NCBI GenBank assembly: GCA_017514345.1
Contig: JAFWKC010000020.1
Coordinates: 1-47,500 of the forward strand
Direction of reading: 5' to 3'
Source: Eubacterium sp.
GTDB taxonomy: Bacteria > Bacillota > Clostridia > Oscillospirales > Acutalibacteraceae
Length of the DNA stretch: 47,500 nt
Positions 32,633 to 41,045 of the stretch are shown here, piece by piece. The notes beneath the pieces are model-generated. The model searched no databases, was not told where the DNA came from, and was given only the letters and a program-made list of their open reading frames with translations. Within the stretch, counting starts at the first letter, position 1; each line of letters opens with the position of its first letter. Position numbers and translations under genes: made by a program.

Positions 32633-33388
32633 TTAAAGCCTTTGTCTGGCTATTTCGTACATCAGTATTCCTGCCGCAACAGACGCGTTAAGCGAATTAA
32701 CCCTGCCGAGCATAGGAAGGCTTACCGTGACGTCGCACTTTTCCTTGATAAGCCTGCCGACGCCCTTTCCCTCGTTGCCGACAACGAGTGCCGCGCCGCC
32801 CGAAAAATCGGTTTTATCCCAGCGCTGACCGTCCATATCGGCACAGTAAACCCATATGTTTTCCTTTTTGAGTCTGTCAATCGTGTCCGCAAGGTTATTT
32901 ACGCGCGCAACGCGCATATATTCAAGCGCGCCGCAGGAGGTTTTTGCCACAACAAAATTGAGCCCCACGCCGCGCCGCTTCGGAATAATAATTCCGTGTG
33001 CGCCGCACGCCTCGGCAGTACGGATAATCGCGCCGAGATTGTGGCTGTCCTCAATTTCGTCACAAATGATAATGAACGGCTTTTCGCCCTTTTTCTCGGC
33101 ATAGCCGAGAATGTCCTCAACGCTCGAATATTCGTGCTCGGGAACGTTTGCGGCAACGCCCTGATGATTTGCGCCCTGCGCAAGGCTGTCGAGCTTGCGT
33201 CGGTCAACCGTTTTTATCACAACGCCCTTTTCCTTGCAAAGTGCAATAATGCGGTTTATCGAGCCCTCGCGCTCGCCCTTTGCGATAAGCACGTTTTCTA
33301 TTTCTCTGCCGCTTTTGAGCAGCTCTGTTACGGCGTTTCTGCCGATAACAAGGTTGTCGTTATATCTGTTTTCGTTTTCTTTTTTCAC
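32633..33388 (-). CDS. rlmB: 23S rRNA (guanosine-2'-O)-methyltransferase RlmB
   Basis: 251 residues from a GTG start at 33388 (AGGAG seven bases before). The N-terminal substrate-binding domain (about 12-85, IGRNAVTELLKSGR) is followed by the SpoU/TrmH knotted methyltransferase domain. Its three motifs are present: NLGAIIRTAE (117-126), VVGNEGKG (202-209) and NSLNASVA (231-238). RlmB methylates the ribose of G2251 (E. coli numbering) in 23S rRNA; the family includes other 2'-O-methylases, so the exact target is inferred. The pseudo-ATPase gene follows directly. Confidence 0.92.
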   Translation of the reverse strand: MKKENENRYNDNLVIGRNAVTELLKSGREIENVLIAKGEREGSINRIIALCKEKGVVIKTVDRRKLDSLAQGANHQGVAANVPEHEYSSVEDILGYAEKKGEKPFIIICDEIEDSHNLGAIIRTAEACGAHGIIIPKRRGVGLNFVVAKTSCGALEYMRVARVNNLADTIDRLKKENIWVYCADMDGQRWDKTDFSGGAALVVGNEGKGVGRLIKEKCDVTVSLPMLGRVNSLNASVAAGILMYEIARQRL

Positions 33389-33420
33389 GAATTTTCTCCT
33401 GCATAAATTAATCCATTTTA

Positions 33421-33448
33421 ATTATATCACAAAAAAATAAAAATACAA
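33421..33448 (-). promoter_or_regulatory. Promoter of rlmB
   Basis: On the minus strand TTGTAT (33443-33448), a 16-base spacer and TATAAT (33421-33426). Confidence 0.6.
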
Positions 33449-33454
33449 TATGTA

Positions 33455-33484
33455 TAAATAAAAAAGACGGTATTGCTACCGTCT
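33455..33484 (-). terminator. Terminator of ridA
   Basis: An 8-bp stem AGACGGTA / TACCGTCT (33465-33472, 33477-33484), with a T-rich tail on the minus strand. Confidence 0.85.
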
Positions 33485-33498
33485 ATACAATATGCAGT

Positions 33499-33870
33499 TT
33501 ATAATTCTGCGATTAATTCTACCTCGCAAAGCACGCCCTTCGGCAAATCCTTAACTGCTACGCAGGAGCGTGCGGGCTTTGACGTAAAGTATTTTCCGTA
33601 CACCTCGTTGAACGCCGCAAAGTCGTTTATGTCGGCAAGGAAGCAAACGGTTTTTACCACCTTGTGCATTCCCGTTCCTGCCGCTTCAACAACGGCTGTG
33701 AGATTTTTGCATACCTGCTCGGTCTGCTCCTCGATTGTTTTTGCGTCAACGCTGTTCGTTTCGGGATTAATTGCAATCTGTCCCGAGGTGAATAGCAGTC
33801 CGTTAGCCTTAACAGCCTGGCTGTAAGGTCCGATAGCGTTCGGTGCGTTTGTCGTTGCTACGTATTCCAT
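33499..33870 (-). CDS. ridA: RidA family 2-iminobutanoate/2-iminopropanoate deaminase
   Basis: 123 residues, full length. Family residues are visible: NAPNAIGPYSQAV near the start, the substrate-binding arginine in PARSCVAV (R101, C103) and acidic residues in CEVELIAEL (E116/E118). RidA hydrolyses the reactive enamine/imine intermediates released by PLP enzymes, first of all threonine dehydratase. That enzyme is encoded immediately upstream on the same strand, 65 bases away, and the pair is probably co-transcribed. Confidence 0.95.
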   Translation of the reverse strand: MEYVATTNAPNAIGPYSQAVKANGLLFTSGQIAINPETNSVDAKTIEEQTEQVCKNLTAVVEAAGTGMHKVVKTVCFLADINDFAAFNEVYGKYFTSKPARSCVAVKDLPKGVLCEVELIAEL

Positions 33871-33893
33871 AATGTTTTCTCCTATAATTAAAG

Positions 33894-33928
33894 TTTTGCC
33901 CTTTGGCCTTTGACCTTTGACCTTTGGC
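33894..33928. repeat. Heptad tandem array 4 (CTTTGRC)
   Basis: Five units, TTTTGCC, CTTTGGC, CTTTGAC, CTTTGAC and CTTTGGC, lying between the ilvA stop codon and the ridA start. Confidence 0.8.
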
Positions 33929-33935
33929 CTAATTT

Positions 33936-35135
33936 TTATTCACAAACCTGAAAGCCTGCGTCAAGAAGCGCCTGCTTAACAGAGTGAATATGCTCAAAGT
34001 TCCTTGTTTCTACGCCGATTTTCAGATAGCAGTCGGTGATGTTCATATCAAGGTCGGTCGAGTCGTAATTTACGCTTACTACGTTTGCGCCCTGGTCCGA
34101 AATAATCTTGCTAACCCCAGCGAGCTGTCCTGGTTTGTCGGACAGAGCAATAACGATGTCGGCAGTCCTTCCGCCCATCTTAAGACCGCGCTCAATAACA
34201 CGCGAAAGGATGGTAACGTCGATGTTACCGCCCGAAACAAGACAGCATACGTTTTTGCCTACTATGTCGGGGATTTTGCCGTTCATAACTGCCGCAACGG
34301 GAACTGCGCCCGCGCCCTCTGCAATAAGCTTCTGCTGTTCAAGCAGCGTGAGGATTGCAAGCGCAATTTCGTCGTCGGTTACAGTAACTATGCCGTCAAC
34401 GTACTCCTTACAAAGCGCATATGTAAGGTCGCCTGGAGTCTTTACGGCAATACCGTCGGCGATAGTGTTAACGCCCTTAAGCGTTTTTATTTCATCGCTT
34501 TCAAGACTTTCCTGCATTGACGGTGCGCCGTACGCCTGAACGCCGTAAACGCGGCAGGACGGCTTAAGCTGTTTGATTGTATACGCAACGCCTGCGATAA
34601 GTCCGCCGCCGCCGACTGGAACTACAACTACGTCAACGTCGGGAAGCTGGTTGAGTATTTCAAGTCCGATAGTACCCTGACCTGCAATAACGTCGGGGTC
34701 GTTGAACGGATGAATAAAGCTGTATTTTTTTTCGTCCCTCAATTCAAGCGCTTTGTTGTACGCGTCGTCGTAAACGCCCTTGACCATACATATTTCAGCG
34801 CCGTATTTACGCGTTGCTTCAACCTTGCTGATAGGCGCGCCGTCGGGCAGACAAATCAGCGATTTTATGCCGTTTTTCGTAGCGGCAAGCGCAACGCCCT
34901 GAGCGTGATTTCCTGCTGAGCAGGCGATAACGCCGTTTGCCTTTTCCTTGTCGGAAAGCTGACTTATTTTGAAATAGGAGCCTCTTATTTTAAAGGAACC
35001 CGTGACCTGTAAATTTTCTGTTTTGAGATAAACGTTTGCCGCAGGATTGATTTTCGGCGCGGCAATCATATCGGTTTCGCGAACTACCTCACCGAGCACG
35101 CGCGAAGCCTTATACACTTTGTCAAGCGTAAGCAT
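33936..35135 (-). CDS. ilvA: Threonine ammonia-lyase (threonine dehydratase) with ACT domain
   Basis: 399 residues from the ATG at 35135, eight bases after AAGAGG; an in-frame GTG nine bases upstream lies on that ribosome site. The PLP lysine is in TGSFKIRG (K49), the phosphate-binding glycine loop is VPVGGGGLIAG, and SAGNHAQGVA is the substrate loop. A single C-terminal ACT domain (about 325-399) fits the short type of about 400 residues found in Clostridia. It converts threonine to 2-oxobutanoate and ammonia, either for isoleucine synthesis or threonine breakdown. No ilv genes are adjacent, so which is unclear. RidA downstream handles its unstable product. Confidence 0.93.
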   Translation of the reverse strand: MLTLDKVYKASRVLGEVVRETDMIAAPKINPAANVYLKTENLQVTGSFKIRGSYFKISQLSDKEKANGVIACSAGNHAQGVALAATKNGIKSLICLPDGAPISKVEATRKYGAEICMVKGVYDDAYNKALELRDEKKYSFIHPFNDPDVIAGQGTIGLEILNQLPDVDVVVVPVGGGGLIAGVAYTIKQLKPSCRVYGVQAYGAPSMQESLESDEIKTLKGVNTIADGIAVKTPGDLTYALCKEYVDGIVTVTDDEIALAILTLLEQQKLIAEGAGAVPVAAVMNGKIPDIVGKNVCCLVSGGNIDVTILSRVIERGLKMGGRTADIVIALSDKPGQLAGVSKIISDQGANVVSVNYDSTDLDMNITDCYLKIGVETRNFEHIHSVKQALLDAGFQVCE

Positions 35136-35162
35136 AGCTTTCACCTCTTCCTATATTTAGTT

Positions 35163-35191
35163 ATTCTAATACTTATTATATCCATTGTCAA
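35163..35191 (-). promoter_or_regulatory. Promoter of ilvA-ridA
   Basis: On the minus strand consensus TTGACA (35186-35191), a 17-base spacer and TAGAAT (35163-35168). It lies back to back with the divergent promoter at 35218. Confidence 0.85.
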
Positions 35192-35217
35192 TTGTTCTTT
35201 TGGCGAAAATTATTTTC

Positions 35218-35246
35218 TTGACTTTATAATAGTAATAATATAGAAT
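35218..35246 (+). promoter_or_regulatory. Promoter of the binding-protein gene
   Basis: TTGACT (35218-35223), a 17-base spacer and TAGAAT (35241-35246). Confidence 0.8.
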
Positions 35247-35281
35247 TAAAGTAGTATCATTCCATTTCGGGAGGACTTATT

Positions 35282-36124
35282 ATGAAAAGATTAACTGCAA
35301 TTATACTTTGTCTTGCGCTCGTTGTTACAGCTTTTGCAGGCTGCTCAAAGAAGGACAAGGCAAAATACAGCGACGAAAAGCTCATTATCGGTTATACAGA
35401 AGCCGTTGCGCCGCTTCTTCAGGTTGACGAAAAGGGCGAGGTAACAGGCTTTGAGGCTGATTTGTTCGACAAGATTTTTGAATCTGTTAAGGGCGACCTC
35501 AAATCGTACACCTTCGAGAAGGTAGAAGAGGGCTACGAGCTTGAAAACGACGGCGGATTTTTTGACGACGAGGGCAAGGAATACAGCGCAGGTCTGCTTC
35601 TTGGCTCAAGCACAAATAGCGGTACGTTTAACGAGGACTATTCGTTTACAGAGCCGATTGTTTCTAATCGCGTTATCGCAGTAACGGCTAAGAACAGCGA
35701 ACGAAACGGTTATGCTGATTTTGCAGCGGCTAAGGTTGTAACAGTCAGCGAGGCTGCAAAGACTGCATTTGAAAAGAACGCGGCTATCGCCTCAGTATGT
35801 GCAAGCGTTGCCGAGGAAGCAAGCATCGACGCGGCTCTTGCAAAGCTCGATGCGGGCGAAGCTGATATCGTTGTAACGGACGAATTCAACTTTATGCCTA
35901 CGGGCAAGGCAGACAGCTACAAGGTTTTTGAAGGCGAGCTTGATAAAATCGATTACGTTTTTGCCTGTGCAAAATACAGCGGCTGGAAGGATTCTCTTAA
36001 CGAGGCTATATATGAGCTGAAAAATGAGGACTACGGCGACGGCGACGAGTTCACGCCAATGGTTGAAAAGGCGTTTGGCTATAATGCGTCCTCGTTCAAC
36101 TGGGAACCGAGCAAAACTAAATAG
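35282..36124 (+). CDS. Amino-acid-type solute-binding lipoprotein (SBP_bac_3)
   Basis: 280 residues. The signal peptide ends in a lipobox, VTAFAGC (lipidated C21). The mature protein has the family 3 binding fold: IIGYTEAVAPLLQVDEKGEVTGFEADL and, in the second lobe, a VVTDEFN hinge segment. Such proteins deliver polar amino acids to an ABC importer. No permease or ATPase of that type is encoded next to it, so it is either an orphan binding protein or serves a transporter elsewhere. The region FFDDEGKEYSAGLLLG replaces the usual arginine-containing ligand motif, so the substrate cannot be named. Monocistronic: own promoter and terminator. Confidence 0.85.
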   Translation: MKRLTAIILCLALVVTAFAGCSKKDKAKYSDEKLIIGYTEAVAPLLQVDEKGEVTGFEADLFDKIFESVKGDLKSYTFEKVEEGYELENDGGFFDDEGKEYSAGLLLGSSTNSGTFNEDYSFTEPIVSNRVIAVTAKNSERNGYADFAAAKVVTVSEAAKTAFEKNAAIASVCASVAEEASIDAALAKLDAGEADIVVTDEFNFMPTGKADSYKVFEGELDKIDYVFACAKYSGWKDSLNEAIYELKNEDYGDGDEFTPMVEKAFGYNASSFNWEPSKTK

Positions 36125-36128
36125 CTTT

Positions 36129-36159
36129 CAAGGGGGCGGGCTTAGTGCTCGCCCCTTTT
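36129..36159 (+). terminator. Terminator of the binding-protein gene
   Basis: AAGGGGGCG and CGCCCCTTTT pair with one bulge around an 11-base loop, followed by TTTTC. Confidence 0.7.
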
Positions 36160-36183
36160 CAGTATTCGGTATTCAGTATTCAG
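36156..36183. repeat. Heptad tandem array 5 (TATTCAG)
   Basis: TTTTCAG, TATTCGG, TATTCAG, TATTCAG, overlapping the end of the terminator. A weaker run CTAAAAG, CTTAAAG, CCCAAGA follows at 36204-36224. Confidence 0.75.
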
Positions 36184-36323
36184 TTGTCGGGAGAAGCGAG
36201 CAACTAAAAGCTTAAAGCCCAAGAGGAATTAAGCAATTTGCCCTAAAAACGAGCACCGCCGCAGCCGTTTATTGTTTAGCAGATAGAAAAAGGTTTCAAA
36301 ACGATGTCAATATCAAAAAAATG

Positions 36324-36352
36324 TTGAAATTGCTCACATATTAATTTATTAT
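36324..36352 (+). promoter_or_regulatory. Promoter of xpt
   Basis: TTGAAA (36324-36329), a 17-base spacer and TATTAT (36347-36352). The resulting leader of ~25 bases is too short for a purine riboswitch, which often precedes xpt in Firmicutes. Confidence 0.75.
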
Positions 36353-36384
36353 ATTAGCGTAATTTCTAATTGGCGGTGAAACTG

Positions 36385-36963
36385 ATGGAACTTCTTAAGC
36401 AGAAGATATTAGCCGAGGGCGAAGTATACGAGGGAAACATACTCAAAGTAGACTGTTTTCTGAACCATCAGATAGATTGCGCCTTTATGCGCGAAATAGG
36501 CAAAGAATTCCATAGATTATACAAAGACGAGGGCATTAACAAGGTTTTGACAATAGAGGCAAGCGGTATCGCAATAGGCACCGTTGTGGCTCAGGAGCTT
36601 GGCTGCCCTCTTGTTTTTGCTAAAAAAACAAAGACGAAGAATATAGCAGGCGACGTTTACACAACTCCCGTTGAGTCCTTTACCCACGGCACGACGTATA
36701 ACATTATGGTTAGCAAGCGTTTTCTGGGCGAGGGCGACAGAGTGCTGATTGTGGACGACTTCCTTGCTGTCGGCAACGCGCTTAAGGGACTTATCAAGAT
36801 CGTTGAAGACAGCGGCGCCGAGCTTGTCGGCTGCGGCACGGTAATCGAAAAGGGCTATCAGCACGGCGGCGACGCACTTCGTGAGCAGGGAATCAGAGTA
36901 GAAAGCCTTGCTATTGTCGAAAGTATGAATCACGAAACAGGCGAAGTGGTTTTCAGGGACTGA
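36385..36963 (+). CDS. xpt: Xanthine phosphoribosyltransferase
   Basis: 192 residues from the ATG at 36385, giving the usual MELLKQKILAEG start; an earlier in-frame TTG adds five residues not typical of the family. The PRPP-binding loop is VLIVDDFLAVGNA (about 120-132), and TIEASGIAIG is the family substrate loop. The enzyme converts xanthine and PRPP to XMP. It is the first gene of a purine uptake and salvage block: a nucleoside-binding lipoprotein starts 82 bases later and hpt closes the block. Confidence 0.95.
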   Translation: MELLKQKILAEGEVYEGNILKVDCFLNHQIDCAFMREIGKEFHRLYKDEGINKVLTIEASGIAIGTVVAQELGCPLVFAKKTKTKNIAGDVYTTPVESFTHGTTYNIMVSKRFLGEGDRVLIVDDFLAVGNALKGLIKIVEDSGAELVGCGTVIEKGYQHGGDALREQGIRVESLAIVESMNHETGEVVFRD

Positions 36964-37045
36964 AAAACAACGGATTATAATGGCGTAAGCCTTATAATAT
37001 AAAGTAAACCCATAAATAATTTAATTAATTTGGAGGGAAAACGTA

Positions 37046-38305
37046 ATGAAAAACTCAAAGAAAATTGTTGCTGTTATCCTCACCGTAGTTCTTGTTGTAG
37101 TAGGCATTTTTGCTGCCTGCACAAAGTCAGATAACGGTGGCGAAGAAAACACAGACGCTAAGGCTGTTAAGGTTGGCTTCATCTTCTTGCACGATGAGAA
37201 CTCAACTTATGACCTTAACTTCATCAACGGAGCTAAGGAAGCTTGCGAAGCTCTTGGCGTAGAGTATGTTCTCAAGACAAACATTCCAGAGAGCAACGAG
37301 TGCTACGAAGCAGCAGCAGACCTTGTTGACCAGGGCTGTAACATCGTATTTGCTGACTCCTTCAGCCACGAGGACTTCCTTATTCAGGCTGCAAAGGAAT
37401 TCACAGACGTTCAGTTCTGCCACGCAACAGGCACAAAGGCACACACAGAAAATCTTCCTAACTTCCACAATGCATTTGCTTCAATCTATGAGGGCAGATA
37501 TCTTGCAGGTGTAGCTGCAGGTCTTAAGCTCAACGAGATTAAGGAAGCAGGCAACCTCAAGGGCGAGGTACCGAAGATGGGTTATGTAGGCGCTTACACC
37601 TATGCAGAGGTTATCAGCGGTTACACATCCTTCTATCTTGGCGCAAAGAGCGTTTGCGAGGATGTAATTATGGACGTTAAGTTCACAGGCTCATGGTATG
37701 ACGAAACAGCAGAGAAGGAAGCTGCTCAGGCTCTTATCGACGGCGGCGCTGACCTCATTTCACAGCACGCTGACTCAATGGGCGCTCCTACAGCTTGCGA
37801 GAATGCAGGTATTCCTGACGTTTCTTACAACGGCTCAACTGTTGACGCTTGTCCAAACACTTTCATCGTATCTTCAAGAATCAACTGGGCTCCATACTTC
37901 AAGCACATGATTGAGTGCGTACAGAAGGGCGAGGCTATTGAGGCTGACTGGACAGGCACAATCGCTACAGGCTCTGTAGAGCTTACAGAGGTTAACGAAA
38001 AGGCTGCCGCTAAGGATACTCAGGCTAAGATTGACGCAGTTAAGGCTGACCTCGAGGCTGGCAAGGTTCACGTATTTGATACAGCTAACTTCACAGTAAC
38101 AAAGGGTGACCAGGTTAACGTTAACGCAACTGTTGACGACAAGGGCGTTCTTACAGGCTATATGGCTGACGTTGACACAGACGCTGAGTTCAAGGGCGAC
38201 ACAGAGGTTGTTAAGGACGGCTACTTCCACGAGTCAGAAAACCGTTCAGCTCCTTACTTTGACGTAAACATTGACGGTATCACACTCCTCAACACAGCTT
38301 TCTAA
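37046..38305 (+). CDS. BMP-family nucleoside-binding lipoprotein
   Basis: 419 residues. The lipobox VGIFAAC gives a lipidated C25, followed by an acidic linker. The mature part has the BMP/PnrA fold: VKVGFIFLHDENSTYDLNFINGA, VGAYTYAEVISGY, and SQHADSMGAPTACE in the hinge. PnrA-like proteins bind purine nucleosides for import. Codon choice is strongly biased, suggesting abundant expression, as expected for the binding protein of an importer. The ATPase and both permeases follow. GGAGGG precedes the ATG. Confidence 0.93.
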   Translation: MKNSKKIVAVILTVVLVVVGIFAACTKSDNGGEENTDAKAVKVGFIFLHDENSTYDLNFINGAKEACEALGVEYVLKTNIPESNECYEAAADLVDQGCNIVFADSFSHEDFLIQAAKEFTDVQFCHATGTKAHTENLPNFHNAFASIYEGRYLAGVAAGLKLNEIKEAGNLKGEVPKMGYVGAYTYAEVISGYTSFYLGAKSVCEDVIMDVKFTGSWYDETAEKEAAQALIDGGADLISQHADSMGAPTACENAGIPDVSYNGSTVDACPNTFIVSSRINWAPYFKHMIECVQKGEAIEADWTGTIATGSVELTEVNEKAAAKDTQAKIDAVKADLEAGKVHVFDTANFTVTKGDQVNVNATVDDKGVLTGYMADVDTDAEFKGDTEVVKDGYFHESENRSAPYFDVNIDGITLLNTAF

Positions 38306-38336
38306 GTTAAACTGAAAAGCAAATAACCGACTAACT

Positions 38337-38364
38337 GCCGTGGCCGTGTTTTCACGGTCACGGC
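38337..38364 (+). promoter_or_regulatory. Strong intercistronic hairpin
   Basis: A 12-bp stem GCCGTGGCCGTG / CACGGTCACGGC with a TTTT loop, followed by TCTTACTT and not a true T run. It probably stabilises the binding-protein mRNA 3' end or attenuates read-through into the ATPase gene. Confidence 0.7.
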
Positions 38365-38388
38365 TCTTACTTACTACGGAGGTAAAAT

Positions 38389-39939
38389 ATGAGCGAAAAA
38401 ATTGCACTCGAATTACAAGGTATTACCAAAGCCTTCGGAAAAAAAGTAGTAGCAAACAAAAATGTAGATTTAACGGTTTATAAGGGCGAAATCCTCGCAA
38501 TTCTCGGCGAAAACGGAAGCGGCAAAACAACCCTTATGAATATGGTATCGGGTATTTATTTCCCCGACGAAGGCAAGATTTTTGTCGACGGCAAGGAAGC
38601 AGTTATCTCCTCGCCGAGGGACGCCTTCGATTACAGAATCGGTATGATTCACCAGCATTTTAAGCTTGTTGATATTTTTTCTGCCGCAGAAAACATCGTG
38701 CTTGGTATTGACGACGGCAAAAAGTTCAATATGAAAAAAGCCAAGCAGGATATCAAAAAAATCACAGACCAGTACGGCTTTATACTTGACCTTGACAAAA
38801 AGGTTTACGAAATGTCTGTATCGGAAAAACAGACAGTCGAAATTATCAAGGTGCTTTACAGGGGCGCGGACATTCTTATTCTTGATGAGCCGACCGCTGT
38901 ACTTACACCGCAGGAAACGAGCAAATTATTTGACGTGCTACGCAATATGAAGGCGGACGGCAAGTCAATTATCATAATCACCCACAAGCTTCACGAGGTG
39001 CTCGAAATTTCGGACAGAGTTACAACGCTTCGCAAGGGCGAAAACGTGGGAACGGTATTAACAAAGGACGCTACCGAAATGTCGCTGACAGAAATGATGG
39101 TCGGCGAAAAGGTAGAGCTTAATATCGAACGAAAAGACCCGAAGGACCCAGAGCCGCGCCTCGTTGTTAAGCGACTTAACGTCAAAAATCGCGACGGCTC
39201 AAACGCCCTTACAAACGTCAACTTCACCGTTAACAGCGGCGAAATTCTCGGCGTTGCTGGTATTTCTGGCTCAGGACAGAAGGAGCTTCTTGAATCAATC
39301 GCAGGACTTCAGAAATGCGAAAAGGGCTCAAGCATTCTCTTTACCGACTCTGATGAGGTTGAGCAGCAGCTCGTCGGCAGGTCGCCGCGTGAAATCAGAA
39401 AGCTCGGCGTTGCTATGTCGTTCGTTCCCGAGGACAGACTCGGTATGGGACTTGTCGGAAATATGGACATCACCGACAATATGATGCTCCGTTCTTACAA
39501 GAACGGCAAGAGCGAATTCCTCGACAGAAAGCAGCCAAAGAAGCTTGCCGAGGATATTATCGAGGAGCTTGAGGTTGTAACTCCAAGCACTTCAACGCCC
39601 GTACGCCGCCTTTCGGGAGGTAACGTACAAAAGGTACTCGTCGGCAGAGAAATCGCTCTTGAGCCGCGAGTTCTTATGGTTGCTTATCCAGTCCGCGGAC
39701 TTGATATCAACTCGTCATATATGATTTATAACCTCCTCAACAAGCAAAAGGAGGAGGGCGTATCAATAATTTTCGTAGGCGAGGACCTTGACGTTCTTAT
39801 CGCCCTGTGCGACAGGATTATGGTTATCAATTCTGGTAACATCACGGGCATTGTTGACGGAAAGTCAGCAAAGAAGGACGAGCTCGGACTGCTTATGACA
39901 AAGAGCATTGACAAGGAAGGGGGTGCCGACAGTGAGTAA
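38389..39939 (+). CDS. Nucleoside ABC transporter, double ATP-binding protein
   Basis: 516 residues with two ABC domains. The first has Walker A GENGSGKTT (40-48) and Walker B LILDEP (163-168), but its signature reads MSVSEKQ. The second has a degenerate Walker A (AGISGSGQKE, 290-299), an intact LSGGN signature (408-412) and a Walker B region MVAYPVRGLD. This split of good and poor motifs is typical of the NupO/YufO and RbsA-type import ATPases. It energises the two permeases that follow; the first overlaps its 3' end. Confidence 0.93.
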   Translation: MSEKIALELQGITKAFGKKVVANKNVDLTVYKGEILAILGENGSGKTTLMNMVSGIYFPDEGKIFVDGKEAVISSPRDAFDYRIGMIHQHFKLVDIFSAAENIVLGIDDGKKFNMKKAKQDIKKITDQYGFILDLDKKVYEMSVSEKQTVEIIKVLYRGADILILDEPTAVLTPQETSKLFDVLRNMKADGKSIIIITHKLHEVLEISDRVTTLRKGENVGTVLTKDATEMSLTEMMVGEKVELNIERKDPKDPEPRLVVKRLNVKNRDGSNALTNVNFTVNSGEILGVAGISGSGQKELLESIAGLQKCEKGSSILFTDSDEVEQQLVGRSPREIRKLGVAMSFVPEDRLGMGLVGNMDITDNMMLRSYKNGKSEFLDRKQPKKLAEDIIEELEVVTPSTSTPVRRLSGGNVQKVLVGREIALEPRVLMVAYPVRGLDINSSYMIYNLLNKQKEEGVSIIFVGEDLDVLIALCDRIMVINSGNITGIVDGKSAKKDELGLLMTKSIDKEGGADSE

Positions 39940-41044
39940 TAATGCTTCCGCAAAAAAACGTGAGCCGCTTTTTCACGTTGCAAAGCGCGAGGGTATGCCT
40001 CAGCTCAACGCAACGCTTATCAGACTCGGCTCGGTTGTAGCGGCGCTTATCGTTTGTGCTATCGTAACAATGGCGCTCACGGGCGAAAATCCAATCAAGG
40101 TTTACGCAACAATGATTGACGGCGCGTTCGGCACTTCAAGAAGAATATGGAACCTTCTTCAAAGCCTTTCGATGCTGCTTTGCGTTTCGCTTGCAGTAAC
40201 TCCAGCGTTTAAAATGCGATTCTGGAACATCGGCGCCGAAGGTCAGGTGCTTATCGGCGGACTTGCTTCCGCGGCGTGTATGATACTTTTCGGCAACAAG
40301 CTTCCTAATGCGCTTCTTATAATCACAATGATTATCGCAAGCGTTGTCGCTGGCGCAATATGGGCTGTTATTCCCGCCGTATTCAAGGCGACGCTCGACA
40401 CTAACGAAACGCTGTTCACGCTTATGATGAACTACGTTGGTATTCAGCTTGTAGCGTACTTTACGCGTGTATGGGAAAACCCGAAGGGCTCTGGTACAAT
40501 CGGTATCATCAACCCGACTAACGAGGCAGGCTGGTTCCCTCAGCTTGCAGGACAAAAATATCTTCTCAACGTTATTATCGTTCTTGCGCTTACGATTTTT
40601 ATGTACGTTTACCTTAAGTACAGCAAGCACGGTTACGAGATTTCCGTTGTCGGCGAGTCGCAGAACACGGCGCGTTACATCGGTCTTAACGTAAAGAAGG
40701 TTATCATCAGAACGATGCTTCTTTCGGGCGCAGTATGCGGCGTCGCTGGACTTCTTCTCGTCGGCGGCACGAGCCACACAATCACGACCGAAACGGCAGG
40801 CGGACGCGGCTTCACAGCGATTATGGTATCGTGGCTCGCTAAGTTCAATCCTATCGTTATGATACTGACGGCGCTTCTGCTCTCGTTCCTCGAAGCTGGC
40901 GCACAGCAGATTGCAACGGACTTCGGTCTTAACAAATCATTTTCTGATATCCTTACGGGAATTATCCTTTTCTTCATCATAGGAAGCGAATTCTTCGTTA
41001 ATTATCAGATTAAATTTAATAAAAGCAGCAAGGAGGTAAAGTAA
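39932..41044 (+). CDS. Nucleoside ABC transporter permease 1
   Basis: 370 residues from a GTG at 39932, eight bases after AAGGAAGGGGG; an in-frame TTG at 39908 precedes the ribosome site. The start overlaps the ATPase stop by eight bases, so translation is coupled. It is of the BPD_transp_2 (YufP/NupP) type: a cytoplasmic N-terminus, then about nine or ten membrane segments, with FRMFWN-like FKMRFWNIGAEGQVLIG and the conserved ARYIGLNVKKV loop that contacts the ATPase. Confidence 0.93.
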   Translation: MSNNASAKKREPLFHVAKREGMPQLNATLIRLGSVVAALIVCAIVTMALTGENPIKVYATMIDGAFGTSRRIWNLLQSLSMLLCVSLAVTPAFKMRFWNIGAEGQVLIGGLASAACMILFGNKLPNALLIITMIIASVVAGAIWAVIPAVFKATLDTNETLFTLMMNYVGIQLVAYFTRVWENPKGSGTIGIINPTNEAGWFPQLAGQKYLLNVIIVLALTIFMYVYLKYSKHGYEISVVGESQNTARYIGLNVKKVIIRTMLLSGAVCGVAGLLLVGGTSHTITTETAGGRGFTAIMVSWLAKFNPIVMILTALLLSFLEAGAQQIATDFGLNKSFSDILTGIILFFIIGSEFFVNYQIKFNKSSKEVK

Positions 41045-41045
41045 T

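Noticed and set aside
36200..36384. Purine riboswitch before xpt
   Set aside because: The promoter leaves only ~25 bases of leader and no three-way junction can be drawn.
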